DNA from: a virus
IMG/VR virus record: IMGVR_UViG_3300009104_000037
Location: 1-43,776 of that record
DNA: 43,776 nt
Direction: 5' to 3' (one strand)
Shown here: in pieces, positions 1 through 8,445 of the stretch
Position numbering within the stretch: the first letter of the stretch is position 1
Layout of the letters: the number at the start of each line of letters is the position of its first letter
Program-made: the position numbers and the translations under genes
Notes under the pieces: generated by a model
Told to the model about the DNA's origin: nothing
The model's database searches: none
What the model saw: the letters and a program-made list of their open reading frames with translations, nothing else

Positions 1-413
1 CAGGGATGTCTTTATCTGGTACTACATTTAATTGTACTATAGATACACCTGCTGAGGTTGGATTAGGAAACTTATCATCCAGTGGTAATGCTCTATCTGG
101 AAGTTTTACTGCAACTGGTGACATTACTGCATACTCTGATATTGCACTGAAAAAGAATTTAAGTCCAATAGACAATGCATTAGACAAGGTTCTTTCTTTA
201 ACTGGTTATGAATTTGACTGGAAAAAGAATGCAATTGATAGGATTGGACTAACAGACAGACATCAAGTAGGTCTTGTAGCACAGGAAATTGAAAAGGTTT
301 TACCAGAAGCTGCTACACATACAGATGGACATATGGGTATCAACTACTTAAAAGTTATCCCACTTCTTATCGAATCCATCAAAGAACTTAAATCTCAATT
401 AGATTCTAAATAA
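1..413 (+). CDS. Tail fibre C-terminal part with peptidase S74 intramolecular chaperone (5' truncated by window)
   Basis: The frame is open to the left edge, so this is the C-terminal end of a longer tail fibre or spike; the first ATG in the window is at 6. Counting from that ATG, the motif YSDIALKK (residues 43-50) matches the autocleavage site of S74 chaperones, with the nucleophile Ser44 and Lys49 five residues later. It is followed by the typical helical tail ending in YLKVIPLLIESIKELKSQL. In this family the domain trimerises the fibre, then cuts itself off. It opens a run of fibre and adhesin genes. The domain call is strong; the receptor-binding part lies outside the window. Confidence 0.85.
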   Translation, partial: GMSLSGTTFNCTIDTPAEVGLGNLSSSGNALSGSFTATGDITAYSDIALKKNLSPIDNALDKVLSLTGYEFDWKKNAIDRIGLTDRHQVGLVAQEIEKVLPEAATHTDGHMGINYLKVIPLLIESIKELKSQLDSK

Positions 414-436
414 ATTCAATTCAAAATCTCTAATAG

Positions 437-444
437 TATAAATA
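437..444 (+). promoter_or_regulatory. T4-type late promoter (TATAAATA)
   Basis: An exact TATAAATA followed by C lies 28 bp before the ATG at 473. T4-like late promoters consist of this -10 element only and are read by host RNA polymerase with gp55. The window encodes gp55, and the motif stands in an intergenic gap before a structural gene. Confidence 0.8.
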
Positions 445-472
445 CTACTGAATACAATAAAAGGTAGTAATT

Positions 473-808
473 ATGGCAGCTATTAGTAATTTATACATAG
501 ATCAAGGGTCTGATTTTCAAATCACTGTTAGTATGACTGGTGCGGATGGTACTGCATTGAATTTAACTGGTGCCTCTTTTCTTGCACAATTAAGAAGGAG
601 TCATGGAAGTTCAACTGTTGCAGGCACATTCAGTACATCTCATGATTCGACTGGTGGAAATTTAACCTTAATGTTGACTGATACAGTCTCAGCAGGTATT
701 TCCGAAGGTCGATATTTCTATGATGTTTTGATGACAGACAATTCTGGGTCTAAGACGAGAGTTTTAGAAGGACAGGCCACAATTACACCAAGCGTGAGTA
801 GGAGTTAA
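473..808 (+). CDS. Small virion protein, BppU N-terminal-like beta domain
   Basis: A 111-aa protein with an all-beta pattern: an opening IDQGSDFQITVSM, a central LNLTGASFLAQLRR, then GRYFYDVLMTD and a closing GQATITPSV. This layout resembles the N-terminal domain of phage baseplate upper proteins (BppU-like, immunoglobulin-type sandwich), found in many phage tail and adhesin genes. That assignment is from pattern, not alignment. It sits directly behind a late promoter (437-444) and between fibre genes, so a baseplate or fibre-attachment role is the natural inference. The GGTAGTAA just upstream is the likely ribosome site. Confidence 0.6.
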   Translation: MAAISNLYIDQGSDFQITVSMTGADGTALNLTGASFLAQLRRSHGSSTVAGTFSTSHDSTGGNLTLMLTDTVSAGISEGRYFYDVLMTDNSGSKTRVLEGQATITPSVSRS

Positions 809-813
809 AGGGT

Positions 814-1026
814 ATGGCGGATATTAAGGTACAGGTTGCAAATCCCCTAGCAAAACAGGTAAAACAGGTTTCGGTAGGTAAGTTAGATGCATCATCCACA
901 CCAATTAATAGTCTTATGGATGTAGATACCAGCACTGTAACATTACAGTCTGGGACTACTTTGATATATGATGGAACGACAAACAAATTCGAAGCTGCGA
1001 ACACTATAGATGGTGGGACTTACTAA
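814..1026 (+). CDS. Short fibre-associated protein ending in IDGGTY
   Basis: A 70-aa protein starting MADIKVQVANPLAKQV. It follows the previous gene by five bases, with an AGGAGT ribosome site overlapping the upstream stop region. I do not recognise a family. Its most telling feature is the C-terminus IDGGTY, identical to the last six residues of the much larger next protein (end 2503). The two coding ends are also nearly identical in DNA. This suggests a shared C-terminal module or recombination between fibre genes. It is probably a virion component by position; function unknown. Confidence 0.6.
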   Translation: MADIKVQVANPLAKQVKQVSVGKLDASSTPINSLMDVDTSTVTLQSGTTLIYDGTTNKFEAANTIDGGTY

Positions 1027-1051
1027 GAATTAAAACAGGAGAGAAAAGTAT

Positions 1052-2503
1052 ATGTCAACAGTAATTCAGATTAAAAGAAGCACAGGTAGTGCTGCCCCTA
1101 CGACATCTGAACTGGCTCAAGGTGAATTAGCATATTCAATGGATGCATCCAATAGTGGTGCTGGTGCAATTTTATATGTAGAGTCTCAAGATAGTGGTAG
1201 TAATGCAGTAATACAAAAATTAGGTGGTAAATATTATACTGATATTTTAGATGGTTCGACACCAACACCAGCAAATCTAATCGTAGGGAATGGAGCAACT
1301 GCTGGTGCGAGTATCGTACTAAGAGAAGATTCAGATAATGGAACCAACTTTACTGCACTTAAAGCTGCAGATACACTTGGTGCATCAACAACTTTCACAT
1401 TACCATCAGCAGATGGTTCTAATGGACAATTTTTAAAGACAGATGGTTCTGGTGCATTATCATTCGGAACAGTAACAAGTACATTAACATTAGCTGCAGA
1501 CAGTGGTTCTAATGATACCTTTAGTACAGGTGAAACATTAACTTTCACAGGTGGAGAAGGAATAGACACTACAATAGGTGATAATGTTATAACTATTGCT
1601 GGAGAAGATGCTACATCAGCAAACAAAGGTGTTGCATCATTTAGTTCCTCACACTTTGATGTTTCCAGTGGTGCAGTTAGTATTGCTGCTGCATTCATGG
1701 TCACAGAGAGTGAAGGAATTGGTTCTAACGATAACGACACAACTATTCCAACATCAGCTGCAGTAAAAGACTATGTAGATACAAATGTAACTTCACAGGA
1801 CTTAGATATTGCTGGTGGTTCTGGAACAGGTGCAGTAGATTTAGATTCTCAATCATTAACAATTGCTGGTACAGCAAATGAGATTGAGACCTCTGCAAGT
1901 GGACAAACAATAACCATTGGACTACCAAATAATGTTACTATAGGTGGTAATGCAACCATTACAGGTAACTTAACAGTCAATGGTACACAAACACAGGTCA
2001 ATTCAACAACAGTAACAGTTGATGACCCAATATTTACAGTAGGTGGTGATTCAGCCCCAGGCTCTGATGATAATCTCGATAGAGGTATTGAATTCAGATG
2101 GCACAATGGATCGGCTGCAAAACTAGGATTCTTTGGTTATGATGACTCTACTGCTAAATTTACTTTTATTCCAGATGCTACTGATACAAGTGGTGTTATC
2201 TCTGGAACAAAAGGAAACCTAGACATTGGTGGATTAGACCTTGCTGGTTCAATCACAAGTGTTGATGGTTCTGCCCCAACTGCTGGTCAGTTGTTAATAG
2301 GTCATGGTGGAAACAATGACTTTACAGCTGCAACATTAACAGCAGGAGATGGTATAGATGTTACTAACGGCAATGGTAGTATTACCATAGCAGGTGAAGA
2401 TGCAAGTACAACCAATAAAGGTATTGCATCATTTAGTTCAAGTGAGTTTACAGTCACTAGTGGTGCAGTTGCTATAACTGCAATAGATGGCGGAACTTAC
2501 TAA
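1052..2503 (+). CDS. Tail fibre-like structural protein with Mtd-N-like N-terminus
   Basis: A 483-aa protein. The start IQIKRSTGSAAPTTSELAQG followed by ELAYS is the pattern seen at the N-terminus of many phage fibres (Mtd N-terminal-like: K-R-x-T...P...L..GELA), thought to dock the fibre on the particle. The rest is Gly/Thr/Ser-rich beta-repeat sequence. It includes TITGNLTVNGTQTQVNSTTV near the middle, a unit that recurs in the 1286-aa protein downstream, and two copies of an AGEDA(S/T)..NKG(V/I)ASFSSS unit. It has no S74 domain. It ends in IDGGTY. The ribosome site is AGGAGAG (about 1037). A late structural gene by context; receptor specificity cannot be read. Confidence 0.75.
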   Translation: MSTVIQIKRSTGSAAPTTSELAQGELAYSMDASNSGAGAILYVESQDSGSNAVIQKLGGKYYTDILDGSTPTPANLIVGNGATAGASIVLREDSDNGTNFTALKAADTLGASTTFTLPSADGSNGQFLKTDGSGALSFGTVTSTLTLAADSGSNDTFSTGETLTFTGGEGIDTTIGDNVITIAGEDATSANKGVASFSSSHFDVSSGAVSIAAAFMVTESEGIGSNDNDTTIPTSAAVKDYVDTNVTSQDLDIAGGSGTGAVDLDSQSLTIAGTANEIETSASGQTITIGLPNNVTIGGNATITGNLTVNGTQTQVNSTTVTVDDPIFTVGGDSAPGSDDNLDRGIEFRWHNGSAAKLGFFGYDDSTAKFTFIPDATDTSGVISGTKGNLDIGGLDLAGSITSVDGSAPTAGQLLIGHGGNNDFTAATLTAGDGIDVTNGNGSITIAGEDASTTNKGIASFSSSEFTVTSGAVAITAIDGGTY

Positions 2504-2518
2504 TAGAGGAATTTAATA

Positions 2519-2944
2519 ATGGCGTATTATGATGGAGAAATCCTTGCAGTTGCAGATTCAGAATCGACATCAGTAAGGGATTTGAAACTTCAAATACCAG
2601 TTGGGGTGATGGATGAATTATCCATGCCAGATAAAAGTGATTGGTATTTTGGACAAACAGGTGGAGAAGTAAGAGTAGAATTAACAGAAACTTCTGGTTA
2701 TGTTAAATGTGGTGCAACAGAAATTCAAAATGCACAACGATTTGAACATGACTCTTCTCACCAAAGGTGGACACCAGATGATTTCAGTTTCGGAAAAGAG
2801 ACATATGTCTATCAAGGAAATGTAATCAAGCCAGGTGAAGATATTATTGATGCCTTAGGAATTAATAGTACAGAATTGAACAATGTCAGATGGACAGTAG
2901 ATACTGATAACTGGCGTTGCGTATTAACAAAAGTAGTTAAATAA
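2519..2944 (+). CDS. Conserved small structural protein of unknown fold
   Basis: A 141-aa protein, MAYYDGEILAVADSESTSVR at the start, with a GAGGA ribosome site 8 nt before the ATG. It has mixed charge, several Trp residues (DWYFGQTGGE, QRWTPDDF, VRWTVDTDNWRC), and no membrane segment or signal peptide. I do not recognise the family. It lies between two Mtd-N-like fibre proteins in an unbroken late module, so it is probably a fibre-accessory or head/tail decoration protein. A perfect palindrome follows the stop codon at 2954-2971. Confidence 0.5.
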   Translation: MAYYDGEILAVADSESTSVRDLKLQIPVGVMDELSMPDKSDWYFGQTGGEVRVELTETSGYVKCGATEIQNAQRFEHDSSHQRWTPDDFSFGKETYVYQGNVIKPGEDIIDALGINSTELNNVRWTVDTDNWRCVLTKVVK

Positions 2945-2953
2945 CTAAAAGAT

Positions 2954-2971
2954 TTTGGGTATATACCCAAA
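2954..2971. repeat. Perfect 18-bp palindrome in intergenic gap
   Basis: The sequence TTTGGGTATATACCCAAA reads the same on both strands and fills the gap between the stop at 2944 and the gene at 2991. It has no T-run behind it, so it is not a classical terminator. It could be a protein-binding operator, an mRNA end-protecting hairpin, or a processing site. Confidence 0.7.
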
Positions 2972-2990
2972 TGTATAAGGTGAGTTAAAA

Positions 2991-4520
2991 ATGGCACAAA
3001 CAGTTCAGCTCAAAAGGAGTGCGACTGAGAATGCTGCACCAACCACAAGTGATTTAGAACTTGGTGAGTTGGCGATTAACACCTATGATGGTAAAGTTTA
3101 CATTAAGAAAAGTGTAAGTGGAACTGAATCCATCATACAAGTAGGTGAAACAGCATCCAATCAGTTCACATCCTATCAACATTGCAAATTTTCAAACAGT
3201 GGTGGGACACTATCTGCTGGAGATACTTCGTTCTCTGGTTCAGATGATAACTCAGAAACACTAGGATATACTGCTGGTCAAGTCTTTGTTGCACTAAATG
3301 GTGTAATCTTAGACCCAGATGACTATGTTGCAACAAATGGAACAACAGTTGTTTTAGATACTGCTGTTGAAGCATCAGATGTTGTAGAAGTCATTTCTTT
3401 AGGAACCTCAGCTGGTTCTGCACTCACAGGAATAACAAAATACGAATTTACTACTGACACAACTACAAATACAGTTGATGGTGCAACAACTAGTAGCACC
3501 TCTGTTGAAATAAATGCAACCAATAGTGCAATCCTAGTAGGAATGATTGTCACTGGAACAGGAATATCTGGAACAGTAAGTGTTAGTGCAATTAGTGGAA
3601 CTACAGTAACTTTATCTTCTGCACAAACATTAGCAGATGGAGTGACACTTACATTTGCAAGAACTAATGTTTTTCAAGGCACAGATGATAATGGTAAAAC
3701 ATTCTCATATGATGTAGGAGAAGAATTAGTTTTTGTTAATGGTGTCTTATTTGATCCAAGATCAGGCAAGGATTATACACGAACATCTACTTCTGCAATA
3801 ACATTTAATAGTACATTACAAGATGATGACACTGTTGTTATCCATGTATATGGTGGTAGTAATCCATTTAATAGATTCCAATTCTATCCAACTGGTGCAT
3901 CTACCTCAGTATTTGAAGGTAATGATGCAGATTCAGTTACATTATCATACCATCCAGATTATGCAGAAGTATATGTTAATGGTATTTTAATGGAGAAAGG
4001 ACAGTGGTCTGGTGGGGGTGGAAAGAAAATTACCCTTGTAGACCCACTAACTGATCCAGATTCTAATGGTTATACTATAGACATAATAGACTACAAAATA
4101 GAAGCAGTTAAGGTGAGATTGTTTAAAGATGATGCACCTTTCTTAGGCGGAGACCTAATGTTGAATGGATATTCTATAAAAACTGCAAGTGGAAGTGGAA
4201 ATAACATTACAATGATTCCAGATAGTGGCCAATATGTATCAATTCAAGATGCACCATTACATTTAGATATTCTTGCAGCCGATCCAAGTGGAATAACAGA
4301 TCATGCATCATTATATGCAAAAGATGCTAGTGGAAGTGCCGAATTGTTTGTGAGAGATGAAGCAGGTAATGTTACCCAAATCTCTCCACACATGGATGGA
4401 GAATGGACTTATTACTCAGAGAATGTAATAACAGGAAAAAGATTTAAAGTAAACATGGAGAAAATGATAAGAAAACTCCAAGAAATTACAGGAGAAACAT
4501 TCATTGAAATAGATGAATGA
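2991..4520 (+). CDS. Tail fibre/adhesin-like protein, Mtd-N-like N-terminus with repeated beta domains
   Basis: A 509-aa protein beginning AQTVQLKRSATENAAPTTSD followed by LELGELAIN, paralogous to the N-terminus of the protein at 1052. At least three adhesin-type beta units follow. Each has a QVFVALNGVILDPDDY-like core (about residues 91-106; related cores VGEELVFVNGVLFDPRSGKDY and YAEVYVNGILMEKGQW), a pattern common in marine phage fibres. The C-terminal 100 residues include a helical end (KVNMEKMIRKLQEITGETFI). The gene follows a palindrome and an AAGGTGAG ribosome site. A late structural protein; probably one of several fibres or fibre connectors. Confidence 0.7.
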   Translation: MAQTVQLKRSATENAAPTTSDLELGELAINTYDGKVYIKKSVSGTESIIQVGETASNQFTSYQHCKFSNSGGTLSAGDTSFSGSDDNSETLGYTAGQVFVALNGVILDPDDYVATNGTTVVLDTAVEASDVVEVISLGTSAGSALTGITKYEFTTDTTTNTVDGATTSSTSVEINATNSAILVGMIVTGTGISGTVSVSAISGTTVTLSSAQTLADGVTLTFARTNVFQGTDDNGKTFSYDVGEELVFVNGVLFDPRSGKDYTRTSTSAITFNSTLQDDDTVVIHVYGGSNPFNRFQFYPTGASTSVFEGNDADSVTLSYHPDYAEVYVNGILMEKGQWSGGGGKKITLVDPLTDPDSNGYTIDIIDYKIEAVKVRLFKDDAPFLGGDLMLNGYSIKTASGSGNNITMIPDSGQYVSIQDAPLHLDILAADPSGITDHASLYAKDASGSAELFVRDEAGNVTQISPHMDGEWTYYSENVITGKRFKVNMEKMIRKLQEITGETFIEIDE

Positions 4521-4528
4521 CATAAATA
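4521..4528 (+). promoter_or_regulatory. T4-type late promoter (CATAAATA)
   Basis: CATAAATA followed by C, one mismatch from TATAAATA, starts one base after the upstream stop codon and 37 bp before the ATG at 4558. It is in the right place to drive the large fibre gene. Confidence 0.65.
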
Positions 4529-4557
4529 CTAATTATTAAGAAGGGAGAATTAGAACA

Positions 4558-7500
4558 ATGCCAACAAAAGCAAGATATCTTGCAGACTTATTAAATGCAG
4601 CTGGGGAGTTTGACTCAACAGGTGCTATTGAGAGTATCCAAGATCAAATATCAACACTATTCAGTGCTGGAACACATACGGCGATAGCCTTTACATATGA
4701 TGATTCCAATGCAACATTCAGTGCAGCTGTAACACAGGATGCTCAATCAGCAGGTTTTTATCATAAAATTACAGTAACAGTTGCAAGTAGTAAATATCTT
4801 TTGGATGGAACTTCACAACAAACGGCAGTGTTATCCCCTTCAATCACTTATCGTTTTGACCAATCTGATTCATCTAATGCAAGTCATCCCTTAAGATTCT
4901 CTACTACTTCTGATGGAACACACAACTCTGGTGCAGAAATGTCAGCAGGTTATACAACATACACTAAGACTGGAACGCCAGGATCAAGTGGTGCATATAC
5001 AGAAGTAAACTTCCATCAAGATCAAACTAATCCATTATATTACTATTGTTCTTCACATAGTGGAATGGGTGGTTCTGCAATTATAGGAATCCATCCGAAT
5101 ACTGACACATTATCAGAAGGTTCAACTAACCTTTATCATACAACAGAAAGAGTACAAGATATTACAGGTGCTCAGATTGCAACCAATGGTTCTCATACAG
5201 GACTAACTGCAGCTTATGATGATGGTGGAGATGGTGCAATAGACTTAACAATTTCTGCTGAATATATTCAAGATACAGTGGGTGCAATGGTTAGTTCAAA
5301 TACTGAAAGCGGTATTGCAGTTACATACGAAGATGGAGATGGTACTTTAGACTTTGATGTCTCTGATCCTACATTAACCTTTACAGGAGATGTAACAGGA
5401 AGTGGAACTATAACCAATCTTGGAAATGTAAGTATTGCATTAACAAATGCAGCCGATTCAGTAGCACTTGGTACAGATACTACAGGTGCATATGTTTCAA
5501 CAATAACTGGAACTGCAAACGAAGTAGAAGTTGCTGGTTCTGGTTCTGAAACTGCAACTGTAACAATAGGACTACCAAATGATGTCACTATAGGAAACGA
5601 TTTAACAGTTACAGGAGACTTAACTGTATCTGGAACTACAACTACAGTATCCAGTTCAACAGTAGCAATTGCAGATGTAAACATGAAGGTTGCAAAAGAT
5701 AACGCTGCTGATGCAGTAGACTTTGGTATCTATGGAACATATAATGATGGTACTCAAAGATATGCTGGTTTAAACTGGGATGCTAGTGAATCTGGAAAAT
5801 TTAGATTATTCTCTGGAACAGCAACCGAACCAACAACTACAGTAAGTACAAGTGCATCTGGTTGGACAAAAGGAACATTAATTGCAGACCTAGAAGGTAA
5901 TGCAAGTACAGCATCTGCATGGGCAACTGGAAGAACTATATCTTTCTCTGGTGATGTAACAGGAACAGGAACAGTAGATGGTTCTGCAAATGTTGACACT
6001 ACACTAACCATTGCAGCTAATTCAGTTACACTAGGAACAGATACAGTTGGTAATTACATGACAGATTTATCTGCTGGTGAAGGTATAGACATATCTCACA
6101 CTGCAGCGGAAGGTTCGACTGCAACAATATCAGCAGAACTTGCAACAGAAACAAATGCTGGTGTAGCAACTTTTGATGGAACAGACTTTACAGTATCTTC
6201 TGGAGATGTTACAGTTAATGCAGAAAGAATTCAAGACCTTGCTGGTGCAATGTATACAAGTAATACAGAAACTGGCATCACGGCCACTTATCAAGACAGT
6301 GATGGTACTATTGACCTTACATTAGATGATGAGTACCTACAAGACATAACTGCAGCTCAATTAGTAACAAATGGTTCACATACAGGACTAACTGCAACAT
6401 ATGATGATTCAAATGATGGTGCAATTGATCTTGCACTAGTATCAGAAAATGTACAAGATATTGTAGGTGCAATGTTCAGTTCAAATACTGAAACTGGAAT
6501 TGCAGCCACCTATGAAGATGGTGATGGAACAATTGACCTAGTAGTAAGTGGTGCATTACAAACTATCGTATCTGATGCAACAGAAGCCGTACAAGATGTT
6601 GTCGGTGGTATGGTTGCATCCAACACAGAAACAAATATTGCTGTAACTTATGATGATACAAATGGTAAATTAGACTTTGCAGTTAGTGGAACAATGTCTT
6701 CTACAATTTCAGATTACACAGAAGTAATAGAAGATACAGTAGGTGCAATGGTAGCATCTAATACTGAAAGTGGTATTGCCGTCACATATGATGACACAAA
6801 TGGAAAATTAAATTTTGATGTTGGAGACCCAACGATTACCCTTGCTGGTGATTTAGGTGGTTCTGCAACAATAACTAACTTAGGAAATGCAACTTTAACT
6901 GCAACCATACAAGCTGGTTCAGTTGACAATTCAATGTTAAGTGGTTCAATTGCAAATAGTAATCTTGCAAATTCAACCATAACAGTTGCAGATGGTTCTA
7001 GTTCAACTGCAATAGCATTGGGTGGAACAATGACATTTGCTGGAACAGGTTCAGAAGTAGATGTAGATGAAAGTTCTGGAACTGTAACAATAGGACTACC
7101 AAATAATGTAACAATAGGTAATAACCTTACTGTTACTGGTAACTTAACAGTTACAGGAACTACAACTCAAACAGGTTCAACAGTAACAGATTCTAACTTT
7201 ACAGGGTATACAGATGCTAACTCTGGAGATGCAACAGACTTTGGTTTCTATGGTAAATATGTAGACAGTGGAACAAAATATGCTGGACTATTCTATGATG
7301 CATCTGGAACTAATCAATTTAGATTATTTGCAGACACAGACACAGTACCTTCAACTACAGTAAATACAAGTGCAACAGGTTATACTGCTGCTAACTTGGT
7401 AGTTGGTACATTAACTGGTGCTGTAACTGGTAATGTTACAGGCGATTTAACTGGAAATGCAGACACAGCAACTAAACTTGCTACTGCAAGAACTATTCAA

Positions 7501-8418
7501 GGTGTAAGTTTTGATGGTTCTGCAAACATTTCATGGAATACTGATTCAGTAACAGAAGGTTCAAGTAATCTTTACCACACATCAGAAAGAGTTGCAGATG
7601 TTGTGGGTGCAATGGTTAGTTCAAATACCGAGAGCGGTATTAGTGTAACATACCAAGATGGTGATAATACTTTAGACTTTGATGTTAATGATCCAACGAT
7701 TACCCTTGCTGGTGATGTAACTGGTTCTGCAACTATGACAAACTTAGGTAATGTATCAATTACCACTACAATTGCAAGTGATTCAGTTGCATTAGGATCA
7801 GATACTACAGGAAACTATGTTGATAATGTAACTGGTGGAACAGGTGTTACTGTATCTGGTAGTGCTGGAGAGGGTTGGGAACCAGCAATCTCTATTGGAC
7901 AGGCAGTTGCAACAACCTCAGATGTTACATTTGCAGATGTAAATGCAACAGGTAATGTAGTAATTACAGGTAACTTAACTGTAAATGGTACTCAAACAAC
8001 AATCAGCACTGCGACCCTTCAAGTAGAAGACCTAAATATTGTCGTAGGTAAGGATGCATCTTCATTAGCTGCAACAGATGGTGCTGGATTAACATTCGGT
8101 GCAAGTGGTTCTGCACCTACATTTACTTGGGATAATGGAAACAGTAGACTAAGTGCAAACAAACAAATTTACTCTAGTGGTGGATTTGTTGGAAATGTCA
8201 CAGGTAATGCAAGTGGAACTGCAGCTACAGTAACAGGTGCTGCTCAAACTGCAATTACTAGTGTCGGAACATTAACTGGATTAACAGTAAGTGGTGCTGC
8301 AACTACCAGTTATACAACAATAGGGTCTAGTGCAAAGGCGTTTAGGAATGTATTTATACACTCATCAGCACCTGGCGGGAGTGATGGAGCAGTCGGCGAT
8401 ATCTGGATAACCTACTAA
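4558..8418 (+). CDS. Giant repeat tail fibre with embedded cupredoxin-like domain
   Basis: A 1286-aa protein. Residues 1-60 look like an attachment head. Residues 67-178 form a cupredoxin-like domain: H110 in SHPLRF and then C164-x2-H167-x2-M170 in YYYCSSHSGM would make a His-Cys-His-Met copper site. From about residue 198 to 1035, eight copies of a 30-35-residue unit recur (QD.VGAM..SNTE(S/T)GI..TY.D..G.LDF.V), separated by TIGLPN(D/N)VTIGN.LTVTG-type strands. The C-terminus is AVGDIWITY. Composition is low in Cys and Lys and high in Gly/Thr/Ser, as expected for a beta-helical trimeric fibre. The ribosome site is GGGAG. The fibre call is firm; copper binding is inference. Confidence 0.8.
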   Translation: MPTKARYLADLLNAAGEFDSTGAIESIQDQISTLFSAGTHTAIAFTYDDSNATFSAAVTQDAQSAGFYHKITVTVASSKYLLDGTSQQTAVLSPSITYRFDQSDSSNASHPLRFSTTSDGTHNSGAEMSAGYTTYTKTGTPGSSGAYTEVNFHQDQTNPLYYYCSSHSGMGGSAIIGIHPNTDTLSEGSTNLYHTTERVQDITGAQIATNGSHTGLTAAYDDGGDGAIDLTISAEYIQDTVGAMVSSNTESGIAVTYEDGDGTLDFDVSDPTLTFTGDVTGSGTITNLGNVSIALTNAADSVALGTDTTGAYVSTITGTANEVEVAGSGSETATVTIGLPNDVTIGNDLTVTGDLTVSGTTTTVSSSTVAIADVNMKVAKDNAADAVDFGIYGTYNDGTQRYAGLNWDASESGKFRLFSGTATEPTTTVSTSASGWTKGTLIADLEGNASTASAWATGRTISFSGDVTGTGTVDGSANVDTTLTIAANSVTLGTDTVGNYMTDLSAGEGIDISHTAAEGSTATISAELATETNAGVATFDGTDFTVSSGDVTVNAERIQDLAGAMYTSNTETGITATYQDSDGTIDLTLDDEYLQDITAAQLVTNGSHTGLTATYDDSNDGAIDLALVSENVQDIVGAMFSSNTETGIAATYEDGDGTIDLVVSGALQTIVSDATEAVQDVVGGMVASNTETNIAVTYDDTNGKLDFAVSGTMSSTISDYTEVIEDTVGAMVASNTESGIAVTYDDTNGKLNFDVGDPTITLAGDLGGSATITNLGNATLTATIQAGSVDNSMLSGSIANSNLANSTITVADGSSSTAIALGGTMTFAGTGSEVDVDESSGTVTIGLPNNVTIGNNLTVTGNLTVTGTTTQTGSTVTDSNFTGYTDANSGDATDFGFYGKYVDSGTKYAGLFYDASGTNQFRLFADTDTVPSTTVNTSATGYTAANLVVGTLTGAVTGNVTGDLTGNADTATKLATARTIQGVSFDGSANISWNTDSVTEGSSNLYHTSERVADVVGAMVSSNTESGISVTYQDGDNTLDFDVNDPTITLAGDVTGSATMTNLGNVSITTTIASDSVALGSDTTGNYVDNVTGGTGVTVSGSAGEGWEPAISIGQAVATTSDVTFADVNATGNVVITGNLTVNGTQTTISTATLQVEDLNIVVGKDASSLAATDGAGLTFGASGSAPTFTWDNGNSRLSANKQIYSSGGFVGNVTGNASGTAATVTGAAQTAITSVGTLTGLTVSGAATTSYTTIGSSAKAFRNVFIHSSAPGGSDGAVGDIWITY
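5150..7690 (+). repeat. Eight diverged internal repeats in the fibre gene
   Basis: About eight copies of a roughly 100-bp unit, encoding QD.VGAM..SNTE.GI..TY.D..G..D, start near 5152, 5272, 6226, 6337, 6451, 6592, 6730 and 7591. Spacing is irregular because other fibre modules are inserted between copies. Copies differ at the DNA level, so they are old duplications rather than recent tandem expansion. Confidence 0.7.
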
Positions 8419-8445
8419 ATAATGTAATGGAGTGATGAGGAAGGT

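Noticed and set aside
783-2106. Minus-strand ORFs throughout the window (for example 1234-1740, 5268-5684, 20118-20486)
   Set aside because: All lie opposite strong + strand genes, have repetitive or Cys/Ser/Val-rich shadow composition, and lack ribosome sites.
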